Source of the DNA: Cymbomonas tetramitiformis
Lineage: Eukaryota > Chlorophyta > Pyramimonadophyceae > Pyramimonadales > Pyramimonadaceae
Direction of reading: 5' to 3'
Assembly: GCA_001247695.2 (NCBI GenBank)
Contig: LGRX02027051.1
Span: 1-64,000, forward strand
Length of the DNA stretch: 64,000 nt
The notes under the pieces were generated by a model that saw only the letters and a list, made by a program, of their open reading frames with translations, made no database searches and was not told the DNA's origin. This document shows positions 31,346 to 42,991 of the stretch, one piece after another. The translations under genes and the position numbers were made by a program. The stretch's first letter is position 1. Each line of letters begins with the position of its first letter.

Positions 31346-33286
31346 ATGTCATCTACTCCGTACGCCACACCGCCAGTTCTGCCGCGACGCTTGCTGACAC
31401 ACCCTCCAGGGGCAAGAAAACGGCAGCTTAAATTTGGTGCTCTGAACGGCACACCAACGCCAGCGGATGCTCCGGACACGTCAGATTTATCAGTGTGCAA
31501 CAACCTCGCATGGGAGTTATTGCGCAAACCCGCGGAGTTTGATGCACTACTCAGCGTCATCAAAGGGAAGTGCGTCGAGCCTGGAGAGTCTGCGAAGACC
31601 TGGAAATTCACTAGCAGCGAGAAGAATTCTCGTTTGCTTTTGGACATCCTGGTCGAGCAACTCGATTCCAGGCTCACACTCGTTCACCCTAAGATGGCGT
31701 TGATGTTCGATTTGCAAAACCACGGTTTGGAGGTTCCGAAAAAGGCGAACCTCCTGCTGTTGGAATTGCTCCAGTCGCTTTGCGCAGGAGACGCCTTGCG
31801 TGTCCTGCGCAAGGCTGACAGACTCTTCCCAGGGGATGGGAAGATCGCGCTTGTTCATCTCGTGAGGCACGTTGTGCCCGATCACGAGGAGTTCAGCGCT
31901 GCGGACTTCCTATTCGCTGGTGACAGAGTTGACTTGAGAGCTGGCCAGGACCCAGCGGACTACATCGACGTGTTCCAGACTTCTCTGGACACCGTTGAGT
32001 CTGACTTGGGTCCTGGGTGCACCGTGACCATCTCCGAGAAGGCACGGATTGCATTGTTTCTCCGTAGGATCTGTCCCGTCTTTTATAAGGCGGTGCATGA
32101 TGCCTACACAGAGGAGAAGCTCGACGCTGACTCCTCGCTTTCCTTGCTGACCTGCTTCCGTGAGACACGGGCAGTGCACAGGAACGCGGGGACGAAACTC
32201 AAGTCTCCACTAACAGCCGCTTTCTACAATGATGCAGGTTCGCATCACGGCGGAAGCCGTGGTGCACATGGCCGCAGGGGAGTCTCTGACCGCACCCCTT
32301 CCCGTCAGTACATTCCGCCTCGTCGCACTAACCCTTTTAAGGGATTTGGCTCTGGTTACCGTGCAGGAGTCTTTCCCCGTAAGGGTGGTAAGACGGGCGG
32401 TAAGGGAAAGCAGAAATCCGGCAAAGGCAAGGGCAAGGGCAAGTCCCGTGTCGTCTTTGATCGGCAGACCCAGCAGTTCCGAGGGGAATGCTGGACCTGT
32501 GGGTCAAAGGGGCACAGGGCTGCCGACTGCCCGAAGCTGATGTCGGCTCATGCTTTCCACTTAGACCCGAAGCTGCTTGCGGAGCATGCTCGGACGGAGA
32601 TCCTAGCCGCCCAGTTTCAGACTGCCTACGAGGAGTCTGAACAGGCACTAGAGTCCTTCTGTCTGTTGCACGGCACCCCAGCAGTTGTCGGGTACCAGGA
32701 GGACTCGTGCTCTGACAGTGAGAGTGAGGAGAGTTCTCACTCCGCTAGTCAGGAGCACGGGGACTCCGATGAGTCTGACGACGATGGGGACTGGGACGGC
32801 CTCTCCGAGGCTCAACAACAGGAGTGGGACCGCCTACAAGAACATGCGGAAGCCAAATTCCAAAAGTTCTGTGCACAGTCCGAGAAGGTCTCGCTGTCAC
32901 TCGGAAGAGTGCACTTCGGGATGTTCCGGACCGGCACAGAACAGAAGGCTTGTGACCCCTTTCCCACTCCCCCCTACTTGCTGCCTGACATCCCTGCTTC
33001 TGCACCTGTCTCTGCACAGCATGATGCACCTCTCGAGGTGTCACAGCACTCACCACAGTCCACGGCTGCGGTGGTGCTCGCCTGTTGCAGAGAGTACCAT
33101 TCCGGCAGACACAGCAGACACCGCACGGGTCAGCTCTTGTGGATCATGCTCCGCAGGACCGAGCAGACTCGTCGGTGGTGTCTGCTAGACTGTTTGCAGC
33201 ACAGTGTGAGTCACTATCCTCGCCCGTCCACCACACGCACACCGTCCCTGCACTCACAGAGACTTGTTCTCTGTTTGCAGGAATGA
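31346..33286 (+). pseudogene. Copia gag (copy 2), frameshifted at its end
   Basis: The first 585 or so codons match copy 1, including the basic Gly/Lys stretch and the CCHC knuckle CWTCGSKGHRAADC. One C is missing near 33105 relative to copy 1 (CCGGCAGAC against CCGGCCAGAC), after which the frame reads about 60 unrelated codons to a stop. Gag itself is intact; what is lost is the connection to pol. Confidence 0.9.
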
Positions 33287-36200
33287 CGGTGGTGCAGGGT
33301 GACAGTGAGGACAGTGACATGTACACGGCACCGGCACCCACCGAGCACTCTTCCCCACACCACACTCACAGTGCATCTTTGTTGAGGGAGGGGTCACGGA
33401 GCAGTGCGGTGCCCCCGCCTGCTTCCCCCCTGTCTGCTCCAGGGAAATCCCTGGAGCAGGTTCACTGGGAGCGGGTGTGGGAGGAGGACTACAGGTCCCC
33501 TACCGTTTGCCACGGTAACCTTTTGCCATCAAAGAGTTCACTAGGAGCTAGGGGTGTAGCCCCTCTGGTGACGCCCCCGCCACCTGGCCCTCCTGACTTG
33601 TTGCTGTCTGATGCAGGCTCTGCCGTGTCAGTGTCCCCACCAGCCAGTGAGCACCGGGTGCACACTGGGGGCACTGACACGGCCCCAAACTTTAACTCAA
33701 TCAATCTTGGAGGTCGCCCTACAGAAGGGAGTCTCTCCCCCTCTTTCCTTCAGCAGTGTCCTCCTGTCCCCGCTCCGGTCCATGAGTCGCTTGACCTGAC
33801 TGGTGACACGCACATGTCTGACACACAGGCACCACCTCCACCGCCACGGCGTGTCGGTAGAGGTGGTGTCTCTATCTTCCGGTGTGCATTCATGTCCTTT
33901 GCCCTGTTCACTTGCTTCCTGGCAAGTGCTTCGGCGGAGGCCCTCTCAGCCGCAGCACCTGTTCAGGGAGTGTGGTACGGATTGACATTGTGTCAACCGG
34001 GGGGGGAGATGGGAGGTGGGAAAAGCAGTACTGCAGTCAGTCAGTACAGTCAATCAGTCCAGTCAGTCCAGTCAGTTTGGTCTGGGGATGGTGGTTTATC
34101 CGATGGTGGCTTACCTGATGGTGGCACTGGTATCACTCCTGATTGGTCTGCCACCCGGCAGTGTTCCTCTGGTGATGGTTCTGGGTATTCCTCTGGTGAT
34201 GGTTCTGGGTATTCCTCTGGTTCCGACTGGTATTGGCAGTATGACTCTGGTCAGCACCGCCACTATGGTTCTCCTCGTGGCTCCGACGGTTCCCCACCAG
34301 ACAGCTCAGCCCAGATCTGTCTCCTTCAGGCGCTTGAGAAGCGGCGCCAGAGGTACAGAGCAGTATCAGCTCTGCTCCTGACAGCCTTCCTTGGCATAGT
34401 CCTGACATGTCTCTACCAGAGTGTCTATGAGGAGTTCCTCGTCGAGGCTCACTTTGAGGCTGGTCACCACCTGTCACCGATCTCCGCTGTCTGCAGCCCT
34501 GTGACTCAGACCTCGCTCTACGGCGCCATGCAGTATGTAGGCGACACAGCTCTGGAGATGTGTACCTGGTTTGGACTATTCTGTGCACCCCCTTCAGTCA
34601 TCTTCTCCCAGGACCCCATGATACATCTGTACTCTATCACCGGTTCTGACACTGATGGCATTGTCTGTGACTCCGGTGCAACCGGCAATATCACCGGGTC
34701 CAGACACAGGATCACTGACCTTGATACCAGCAGGACCATATCCTTCAGTACAGTCATGACTGGACCCGCTTCACGGACTGATGGCACTGGCACACTGAGA
34801 CTGATCGGCAGAGACATACTGACTGGTGACATTGATGAGTACAGCATTCCTGGCTGCCATTTCAAACACGGCGCCAAAACCCTCCTGTCAACCCGAGTTA
34901 TGCTCCGGGAGGGTTTCTCATCACCTGACTTCATCAGTATGACATATACCCATCTTGACTCTGGCCGGATATACTCTATCATTGATGATGGCACAGACTA
35001 TCTTTGGGCAGAGCCAGAGTCAGCAGATGTCAGCTTTCAGGCCTTTCAAGGCAATAAGAAGAGGCACAGATCAGGGGACCCATCCGACTGGATGTGGTCC
35101 AACAGTCAGTACAGTACCTGGGCTACTACTCATGGTTCTCCTACGGCTACGGCCAAGCTGGGGGAACCAGCCTTTGATGTCTCTATGTTCGGCGACTCTC
35201 TCCCAGTCGGAGAGGGCAACAATCACCCTGCTCTTCAGCACTATCACAGTCAGAACAGTATATTCTCCGTCCAGTTGACTGGTTATTACTTCTATGCTAA
35301 TCCGCCATTCACTATATCTATTCTGGACCGCCTTTTCACTAAAGGCAATGCTGACTTTCCTCTGGACCCTCATAATACTGTATATTTCTGGATAGTTCCC
35401 TATATGCCATCCCACAGGATCTGGCATAAGACCTGTACTATGGAGGTATTACATATCTGGCCTACTGGTACTACGGGGTTATTCAGCTACCTTGAGCGAC
35501 ACACCTACACCTCCACACACCCTCTCACCCCAGCTGGTTCTGACGGTGGACCTGGTCGGGTCTTCATCGATGGCACACCCTTTCCCATCTGCATCCTCTA
35601 CCGAGACCGCCACACCCCGATCAGGGTCAGTCCTCCCCTTGAGCTGCATGATGCTCTCGGGCATGCCTCGATGACCCGTATCCTCCGTCTCTATGACATG
35701 CCAGGGGTAGACTTGGGCAGACCACAGTGTTCCAGAGCAGCTCTTGCTTCACTTACCACCTGCTCTCAGTGGTGTGCAGTCTGTGCTACGACGGGCCTCA
35801 AACAAAAACCAGCCCCGAGCAGAGACCGCCTCCGTACCAGTCAGCAACAGCCAGCCCGGAAATGGGCCTCAGACATGACAGGCCCCATCTCACCCAGTGG
35901 CTACAATGGGCACAGATACCGTATCCACTTCATTGACATCTCCACCAGATACCTATTTGTGTTCACCGTTGCCTCTAAGGCAGACTACTATGTGTGTCTC
36001 CTGAGATTCATTGCCTATACCAGATCCCTCTCCTACGGCATTGATGAGCTATTCCTGTCCACCTCTACAGTCTCAGACACTGAGATGGTGCTGAGGACTG
36101 ATTGTGCACCTGAGATGGCAGATGCCAAATGCCGGGCAGCTTACCAGCAGCATGGCATTATCCACCAGACCTCTTCTCCCACAGTCCATACGGACAATCC

Positions 36201-38238
36201 TTATGCGGAGAATGTCACTGGCATCCTGTCCCGTATGATCCGATCCATCCTCACAGCTTCTGGACTCGACCTCAGCTACTGGCCGCTTGCGGCTAAGCAT
36301 GGTGCCTTGTTGTGGTCCATTACACCACACAAGGAAGTGGTGACTACCCCTATCCACACTATGACAGGTCATCACTTTCAGTACCGTCGTCTCCGTGCAT
36401 TTGGTGCACACTGCTATGTAGTTATGGACAGTCAGCAGAGGAACAGCAGACAGCCAGGCATCTCATCAAAACTTCAGAACAGATCATGGGCAGGCCGCAT
36501 GGTTGGTATCTCTATGGGCTCTAATGCCTACAAGATCCTAGACACCTCCGACGGCACAGTACATCTTGTGGGCAAGCCACACTGGATACCTACCTATGAG
36601 CACCTGGGCAGATCCATGTCAGCATTCCCAGACACTATGGCAGCTGACAGAGAGGCTGATGCTACATTTATTAGGCCATCTCCCTTCTCAGAGACACTCG
36701 ACTGTACCTATGCCCAGATCATTGAGATCAGCTCATACTACTGCACTTCCGACCGACAGTCTTACGGCTGTGTGCTTCTCTCTGTTCCGTCGAGGGACAA
36801 TACCTGGACTGACGTGGTTCATTATGTCAAGTCCACACCCGACGGTACACACTACAGACACCTGCTGGTGTATGTCGCACACTATAGGAAGACCGTCTCG
36901 GTCAATGAGCACTATCCGATCTGGACAGCTGTCAGAGCCCGAGAGAGCCGCAGACATCCATCATATGGCGCTATCATCATCTCCACCGACAGAGGCAGCA
37001 GCACACCTTATGGTGTAATATTTGAGCCTACTCCAGAGTCTACCTATGGTTGGCATATGGACCTTCCTGCTACCCTCGTCAGCTTTCCGTCCACCCATGC
37101 CGCCGCCTTCCTTCCCTTCTCCGATGATCCCAGCAGAGATGTCCGCCCCGAGTACATTCCACAGCAGTACACCTCAGCTGACAGCTTCATCAGATCAGGA
37201 CCCAGAGAGTTGGTGGTGCACATGTTCAATATTTCTGCACCCCAGCTCAAACCAGTCCACGGTGTCAAGCAGGCACTTTCCACCCCAGAAGCAGTTCAGT
37301 GGCAGGAGGCTATGGATGCCGAAGTGGCTGGTCTGGCCGCCGACAATAAAATGGTCCCGGGACACCTTCCCTCGGGTACCAAAGGCCTGACCACTCTCTT
37401 TGTGTTCTCCAGACCCTTCAAACCAGACCCCTCAGCACCATCTGGCACACGGCAGATCTTCAAAACCAGACTGTGTGCCAATGGTAAGCAGACATACGGC
37501 TACCTTCCGTGGGAGACCACCTGTACCACACCTCAGCTTTATGCCTTCAGACTGGCCTTCATCTTCGGCAGCATCTTCAGTCTGAAGATGAGTCACTTCG
37601 ATGTCTCCCAGGCCTTTATGAATGCTAAGCTGGATGTTCCAGTATGGGTATCATTTCCGGCTGGTTACACCTATCAGGGGTTCGGTGGTGCTTTACTGCA
37701 CTATGCACTGTATGGCCTTAAGGTGGCTGGTGCTTCCTGGCAGAGACTGGTTAAGGTATTCATGCTCAGCTTTATGTTCGGCGAGGTGACATTCAGGCAG
37801 TCCTCTCATGATGACTGTATATATTTCATCTACACTGATTTGGTTAAGGCCATGTGTGTTGTCTATGTGGATGACTTCATTCTGGTCGCCAGTACAGAGC
37901 TTGAGGATGCCTTCTGGGCAGCTTTCAGAGCCAGGTTTCTGGCTAAGCATCTCGGAGAGGTCACATCGGTTCTCCAGATGCGGGTCAGGCAGGATCAGGC
38001 TGGTATCTACCTTTGCCAGTCCAGACAGATCAAGGACTTAATGGCCAACAACAACATCACAGCTCATTCCTTCAGAACACCTATGGACCCGAAGCTCATC
38101 ATCAAGAAACCAGCAGATCCAGACCTATCCCTTGTCCCCAGTTACAGATCCATCCTCGGCTCACTGCTATGGCTGGCCCGTGGCTCACGACCTGACTGCT
38201 ACTATCCCGTAATCTATCTGGCTCAGTTTGTATCATGA
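33105..38238 (+). CDS. Copia linker-protease-integrase-RT (copy 2)
   Basis: From the frameshift onward a single frame covers the Pro/Ser-rich linker with its two hydrophobic segments, protease (CDSGATG near 34670), integrase zinc finger and core, the long linker and RT (YVDDF near 37866). It shows that the two breaks in copy 1 (near 11509 and 12996) are lesions rather than programmed sites. The open frame as such begins at 33085, but its first codons are out of the gag frame. It ends at a TGA formed exactly at the junction of a 477-bp deletion. Confidence 0.9.
34168..34215 (+). repeat. 24-bp tandem repeat, two units (copia copy 2)
   Basis: Two units of the SSGDGSGY-coding repeat; copy 1 has three. 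A length polymorphism between sister elements. Confidence 0.85.
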
Positions 38239-38673
38239 CAAAACAAGCCAGCAGACGGTCTGACCTCAGTCCGCCCAAACTCTCCTACAATTCCTGATGA
38301 ACTCAGTACAGATGAAATCACCCCCCTCAAATTCCAGAACAACAGGAACAGAGAATATATCAGTACAGCTTCAGCTCAGCCCCGCCTGGAGTTACCTATT
38401 CCCCTACTGCTGGATAATGATGCATGCAGATCTATTGTCGAGCATCACCTCCTCTCCGAGAAGGTGAAGCATGTGATTATCAGATTTCATGTCCACCGAG
38501 ACTTTGTCAGATTGAACTGGATTCGGTGTGCCAGAGTCCCATCAGCTCGGAACCTGGCAGACCCTTACACCAAACCAGTTCCTCCAGTCAAGGACATGCA
38601 GCCCTATTTCATTCAGATGTTCCAGCAATATATGGCCATGGGTAAGGCTCAGGCTGCAGTTATTCAGAAATGA
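38239..38673 (+). pseudogene. Remnant of copia RNase H C-terminus (copy 2)
   Basis: Corresponds to the last part of the copy 1 polyprotein, from NKPADGLTSV to the stop at 38673. The 477-bp deletion (equivalent to 13942-14418 of copy 1, 159 codons) leaves the frame unchanged but creates TGA at the join (TCA TGA CAA). The deletion removes the RNase H catalytic block (SDADLARD...GSEYVAAS), so reverse transcription could not be completed by this copy. Confidence 0.88.
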
Positions 38674-38964
38674 TTTACCGGTATTCAGAAAGCAGCAGCA
38701 TGATCTGACTGTGAGTACCTTGCTTTCCTGTTTTCCTGTTTTGGGTTGTTTGTGTAGCTGACTGTGCTTTGCAGGTACTGGCCTATATTCAAAGTTACTT
38801 ATGGCTGGTTACTTTATGTTAGTTACTGTTTTCCTTAGAAATGAATCACTGTATTAGATAGAAAATGATGTGGCACTCATTGATAGATTTGTGTATATGG
38901 ACATTGATATTCCGAGCTCACTCTTTGGTATTAGCTACACTGCATTAGTCACAGTACCATTACA

Positions 38965-39336
38965 GTGTCTGTTCCGACCGTGAGAGCCACCGCTGCTGTC
39001 AGTCATGATCTCTCTCTTCATTCTCCCTCTGCAGTAAGTCTTTCCGGTGACGGGCGGATCTGGACCTGCTTCGGCACTCCTTATCCTACCCCTGACGAAG
39101 CACCCCGGATAGCTTGCAGCCACGGTGTGTGGACCTCCAGAGACATGACATATCACTATCCCCCGACAGCAGGGTGGCACCAGGGACAGATTACTGCCCG
39201 TGTCAGGACGTTGGGTCTACGGACCAGCTTTTCGGGGTTTTCAGCCCTGACACGGTGTGACTGCAGTTCCACCATTTCCATCATCTTTCTGGATCTTGGT
39301 TCTGGCACTGGATTAGTGGCATGTATCTTGGTTTGA
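38965..39336 (+). CDS. Small 3' ORF of copia element (copy 2), function unknown
   Basis: The 123-codon counterpart of 15147-15518, open over its full length, with the same hydrophobic C-terminus. The inverted repeat ACCACCTC-ACTC-GAGGTGGT follows at 39352-39371, directly before the LTR, as in copy 1. Confidence 0.4.
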   Translation: MSVPTVRATAAVSHDLSLHSPSAVSLSGDGRIWTCFGTPYPTPDEAPRIACSHGVWTSRDMTYHYPPTAGWHQGQITARVRTLGLRTSFSGFSALTRCDCSSTISIIFLDLGSGTGLVACILV

Positions 39337-39372
39337 TTGGTTATTGGTCTGACCACCTCACTCGAGGTGGTG

Positions 39373-39706
39373 TGCTGGAGTGGACATTCAGTCCGAGCTC
39401 AGTCATCAGAGTTGTCATCACCGACCCGTCATGACCGCTGTCATCACCGACTCGACCTGACCGCTGTCATCACCGATACGGCTCGACACCTCTGACTACC
39501 TCACTGACCTGATTGTCATCTCCTCTGATCGAGTTCGGTTGTCACATGAGACAGAGCACACACTAGCTCATTTCGCATCACACTCAGCATACTAGAACTA
39601 TATATATTATATCTTCTGTATGTTGAGAGAGATTCTGAGTGCGAAACCCTAAGCGTTGCAGTGCTTCCTGTTTGACCTGTCTGTTTACTGACTGGGTCTT
39701 CTCGCA
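39373..39706 (+). repeat. 3' LTR of copia copy 2
   Basis: 334 bp, TG...CA, with one difference from its 5' partner by eye. The second copy of the TTTAC duplication follows. Confidence 0.95.
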
Positions 39707-39711
39707 TTTAC

Positions 39712-40680
39712 TGCTTAATGAGCGGCCTTTTATTATCCTGCAATATGCCCAGCTTTACCACCTTGTTCTACAGTGAATCCAGGGGCACCCAAGGTGCACT
39801 GGCCTAACTGTAGACAGGTTTGCTTCACTGATAAGCTAATCAGCACGGCATCAGCTTGGGCGGCGACAGCGACAGAGCAGATCGGCGGTGAATGACCACC
39901 TTAATGAGTAGTTATTATCCTGCGGTCCCTCTAGTTGACCACCTTGTCTAAAGTGAATCCAGGGACACCCCTGGTGTACTGGCCTAACCGGAAGGCAAGT
40001 GTGCGACCTAGAAGCTAATTAGCAGCGGCATCTGCCTGGGCTGACTAATTAGAAGTGGATTAGCAGTGAGTTACTACCTGTATGAGTGGTCTTACACCTT
40101 ACGGTTTCCCTGGCGGTGCCACCCTGTCTGACGGCTAATCCAGGGACACCCCTGGTGTACTGGCCTAAGCCTGAAGCAGGAGTGTGTTCACAAGAGAATT
40201 AGCAGCGGCATCGGCCCTGAAGGCAGCAAGTGGGTCAGTTTCATATATATTATCTACTGTTCTGGCAGAGTTATCGGGTGAATTCAGACTTGATTCGAGT
40301 ACTGGCTCAGCCTGGAGTGCTGCTGGTTATTTTTGGAACACCTGCGGATGTTTGCTAAAACTCTCTTAGCTCTCCTACGGTACTTGGCAACTGGTGAGGC
40401 CCTTATGACACCGGTCACCTTCTTAATGAACAGTGGTGTTGCGAATCCAGGGGTGCTCAGCACACTGGCTTAGCCTCCAGCTCTGCGTAGCGACCTACAC
40501 TCTTGCTTACCGGACTGAGAACGAGCTTCCATGGCAACTTCTGGACCCTTAATGAGCAGTGGTGTTGCGAATCCAGGGGTGCTCAACACACTGGCTTAGC
40601 TCCCAGCTCTGCGCAGTGACGTTGTTCCTGGTACTTTGGCTGAGAACGAGTTCCCATGACAACCGTGAGATATAATATAC
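39712..40680. repeat. Tandem array with a conserved stem-loop in every unit
   Basis: Units A (stem-loop 39779-39802), B (39959-39982), C (40140-40163), D (40447-40468) and E (40573-40594). Spacing is 180 and 181 bp for A-C and 126 bp for D-E. Most units open with TTAATGA, then ATCC-CAGGG, the stem-loop and CTGGC(C/T)TA. The inner stem is GCACC/GGTGC in unit 0 and A, ACACC/GGTGT in B and C, GTGC/GCAC in D, and GTGC/ACAC (one mismatch) in E, so paired positions change together. No coding frame and no terminal repeats were recognised. It could be a satellite, a structured RNA gene family or part of a non-autonomous element. Confidence 0.75.
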
Positions 40681-41061
40681 TGTAATATATCGGGTGGTCA
40701 CTGAATGGTTTTCATACAAGTGTCAACTGATTATAAAGATAAACGAATATATAATGCATCTGTGACCTAGGTATCTGTCACCAAGTACTGCACGAGTACT
40801 GGTACAGTCGAACGGAGTCATGCAAGTTATGACCTACAGTGCACTGACTCCAGCACACCACCCTGTAACTGTACGGAGTGCTGTTCAGGTGGCAGAGAGC
40901 GGCTCACAGATAAAGTCCAAAGTTCCGAAACAACGAACAGCTCGTAGCTGGAAACTGCTAGAGGGAGGCCTGTGCTTTAGCCAGGGCGGTCCCTTTCTAA
41001 AACTGCTGCTAGGATACTACTGCTCTCAAGCTAAGTTCCTACAGCGCAATCTTGCATGCAC
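40681..41061. other. Unassigned stretch between hairpin array and copia-like fragment
   Basis: AT-rich at first (TATAATATACTGTAATATATC), then ordinary composition. No gene or repeat supported. Confidence 0.5.
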
Positions 41062-42162
41062 TCAGCCACTTTCAAAGTGGTCCACAAAGCTGCAGAGTTC
41101 ACCAGAGTTGAAGAAGTTGTCAGTGTCAAAGATGTCCAACCAGAACCAGAGTCCAGAAGTCATAATCCAGAACCAGAGTCCAGAGACCAGTGTCCAGAAC
41201 CAGAGGCCAGAACCATAATCCAGAAGCCAAGACCAGAAGCTAGAACCAGTAGAAGATTCGTAGAACAAATTTAGAAATCCTGAAAAGTGAAAAACTGAAC
41301 CCAAGCCCGCCGAAACCACAGAAGGAAAAGGAATGCCGAAAGGAAGAGTGTACGGCAAGGCAGACAAACTGTTGGCAGTCACCCCAGTGGGATGCACTGC
41401 TGTGGTGAATACAGGGTCTCGATCGAGCACCACCGAACCCTGAACCGCTGACACACATGCAAGACACATGAGTGCGGGCAGGGCTAGGGATGCAAAAGAG
41501 AAGACTCTCGGCAAGGTTGCCACACCGACACGTGACCGTGTAGCCGGTGGGGCCGAGGGAATCCCGTCTCCGCAATAAGAAAAAACGTCGGAGTCGTCGT
41601 CATCGTCGATCACGGAAAGCTCTCCCGGGTGAATCGACTCGTGAACCGAGTCAATCGAGCACAATTTAAGGGAGGGGTTAGAGCATGCCGGTATTACCTG
41701 GTCCATAAAAGTGACACGAAGAGGCTCCTCGAAAGGAGACTCGACAGAAGCCGGGTCCGATGCCAAAACCGGGTATAGTCCAGTGTCGATCTCGTGATTG
41801 GCAGGTGGTGGCGCATCGCACACCACCTGCGGCACAGACATCGTGGTAAGATGCAGCGGTGGCTGCACACTGGTAGTGGCAGCACCACCGACCTGTGCAG
41901 CTGTAGCCGCAGACCGTAGTGAGTCCAGGATACCCTGTGCGTCGGACAGTACACCCTCCATGCCGGCGTCCGGAGCATCATGACTCAAGCCCGCATAGTA
42001 GTGAGCACGTAACCCCACATCGCGCCGCACAGGATAGGTGAAAGGCTCGGGGTCGTCACGCACCAGTGGCCGGTCGTGCTGGTGGCACAGGTCAGCGAAT
42101 TCCTCGTCGTTCTCGTCGTCGAAGTGTCGCGAACTTATGCACGAAGCGTCCACACAAAGCAT
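41062..42162 (-). pseudogene. Copia-like gag-pol linker fragment
   Basis: A 366-codon frame. Its layout resembles the linker of the two copia elements: acidic and Pro-rich first half (DDPEPFTYP...), then a run of aspartates, a hydrophobic segment after an Arg-rich patch (FSFASLALPALMCLACVSAVQGS), and a C-terminal SGLWFW repeat. In copia copies 1 and 2 a similar patch-plus-membrane segment (RRVGRGG then CAFMSFALFTCFLASASAE) occurs at the same relative place. Its first 13 codons lie inside the LTR-like repeat at 42125-42347, so the start codon belongs to other sequence. No protease or RT follows. Identification rests on layout, not on alignment. Confidence 0.4.
41137..41250. repeat. Imperfect CCAGAACCAGAGTCCAGA tandem repeats
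   Basis: Repeated CCAGA/CCAGAG motifs; on the minus strand they encode the SGLWFW repeats at the C-terminus of the copia-like fragment. Confidence 0.6.
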
Positions 42163-42347
42163 AACTCTCTAGCCCTACTACTAAACAGTCTTACTTATTG
42201 TCAGCGCTTCTATAATACTAGCTCGGCTCTGCATATGTTGCCTTATATGACTGCACAGTTAACTTACTACTGTAACTACACAAAATCTCAAAATTTTTGA
42301 TATCTTCTTCCTCTTTTCACAACTTATGCAAGCTCTTTTTCTCAACA
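42125..42347 (-). repeat. 223-bp LTR-like repeat, outer copy
   Basis: Minus strand reads TGTTGAGAAAAAGAGC... to ...AGTTCGCGACA, with TG/CA ends. It matches the copy at 42734-42956 at all but one position by eye. No flanking duplication was found for the pair (CGAAG on the left, TCCCC on the right). Confidence 0.7.
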
Positions 42348-42733
42348 TGAAAAAGACTGTTAATTACAGTTCTGACACTATCGCACAAGAGCAAGTTCCA
42401 CAAATGTATATCTTTACAAGCAGAAGAATGCTGTATCTCATAAATTATCTCATAACACTGCTGTTTTCGCGGTCTAAGCGAGTCCTGGCTATTTTCGGAA
42501 TCACTGTTACGAAGGCAAAACAAAAATGAGCGTCTGCCTCACCCTTCCACGCCGCCCTACTTATTCTCACTATCTCTGAACAAGTGTAACACCCGCTTAT
42601 CTTTCCGTATCTCTTCACTGTCATAACTCCTCACGCGTACCGTACAGCGCGTGTCATATGTTCGTCACAGAGACTGCTACAGCAAGTGTCACAACCCGGC
42701 TGAGGTACACGATAAGCCGTGGTTTGTGACAGC

Positions 42734-42956
42734 TGTCGCGAACTTATGCACGAAGCGTCCACACAAAGCATAACTCTCTAGCCCTACTACTAAACAGTCT
42801 TACTTATTGTCAGCGCTTCTATAATACTAGCTCGGCTCTGCATATGTTGCCTTATATGACTGCACAGTTGACTTACTACTGTAACTACACAAAATCTCAA
42901 AATTTTTGATATCTTCTTCCTCTTTTCACAACTTATGCAAGCTCTTTTTCTCAACA
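42734..42956 (-). repeat. 223-bp LTR-like repeat, probable 3' LTR of the gypsy-DNMT element
   Basis: On the minus strand this copy directly follows the purine tract AGATGGGGGA and begins TGTTGAG, as expected for a polypurine tract and 3' LTR. It starts only about 35 bp after the stop of the methyltransferase-bearing polyprotein. No matching 5' LTR exists upstream of gag in the window. Confidence 0.65.
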
Positions 42957-42991
42957 TCCCCCATCTGTAGCTGCCACTGGTAGCACAGACA

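Larger units (their letters stand above)
30577..39706 (+). mobile_element. Ty1/copia LTR retrotransposon, copy 2 (full length, internally deleted)
   Basis: A 9130-bp sister of the element at 6249-15888, with 334-bp LTRs and the 5-bp target duplication TTTAC (30572-30576 and 39707-39711). It is very close to copy 1 along its length. It differs by a 1-bp deletion in gag near 33105, two instead of three 24-bp repeats, and a 477-bp deletion in RNase H at 38238. Its LTRs both read AGTGGACATT at the start and differ from each other at one position by eye (CCCTGAGCG at 30850, CCCTAAGCG at 39650). It sits inside the hairpin array. Confidence 0.95.

Noticed and set aside
40561..40580. tRNA B-box-like sequence (GTTGCGAATCC) in the hairpin array, suggesting a SINE
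   Set aside because: It appears only in units D and E, no A box is found at the right distance, and there is no tail. Not enough to call a tRNA-derived element.
42125..42956. A self-contained miniature LTR element (TRIM)
   Set aside because: Two 223-bp repeats around 386 bp fit the outline, but flanks do not match (CGAAG against TCCCC), and the inner repeat is better explained as the 3' LTR of the adjacent gypsy element because of its polypurine tract.
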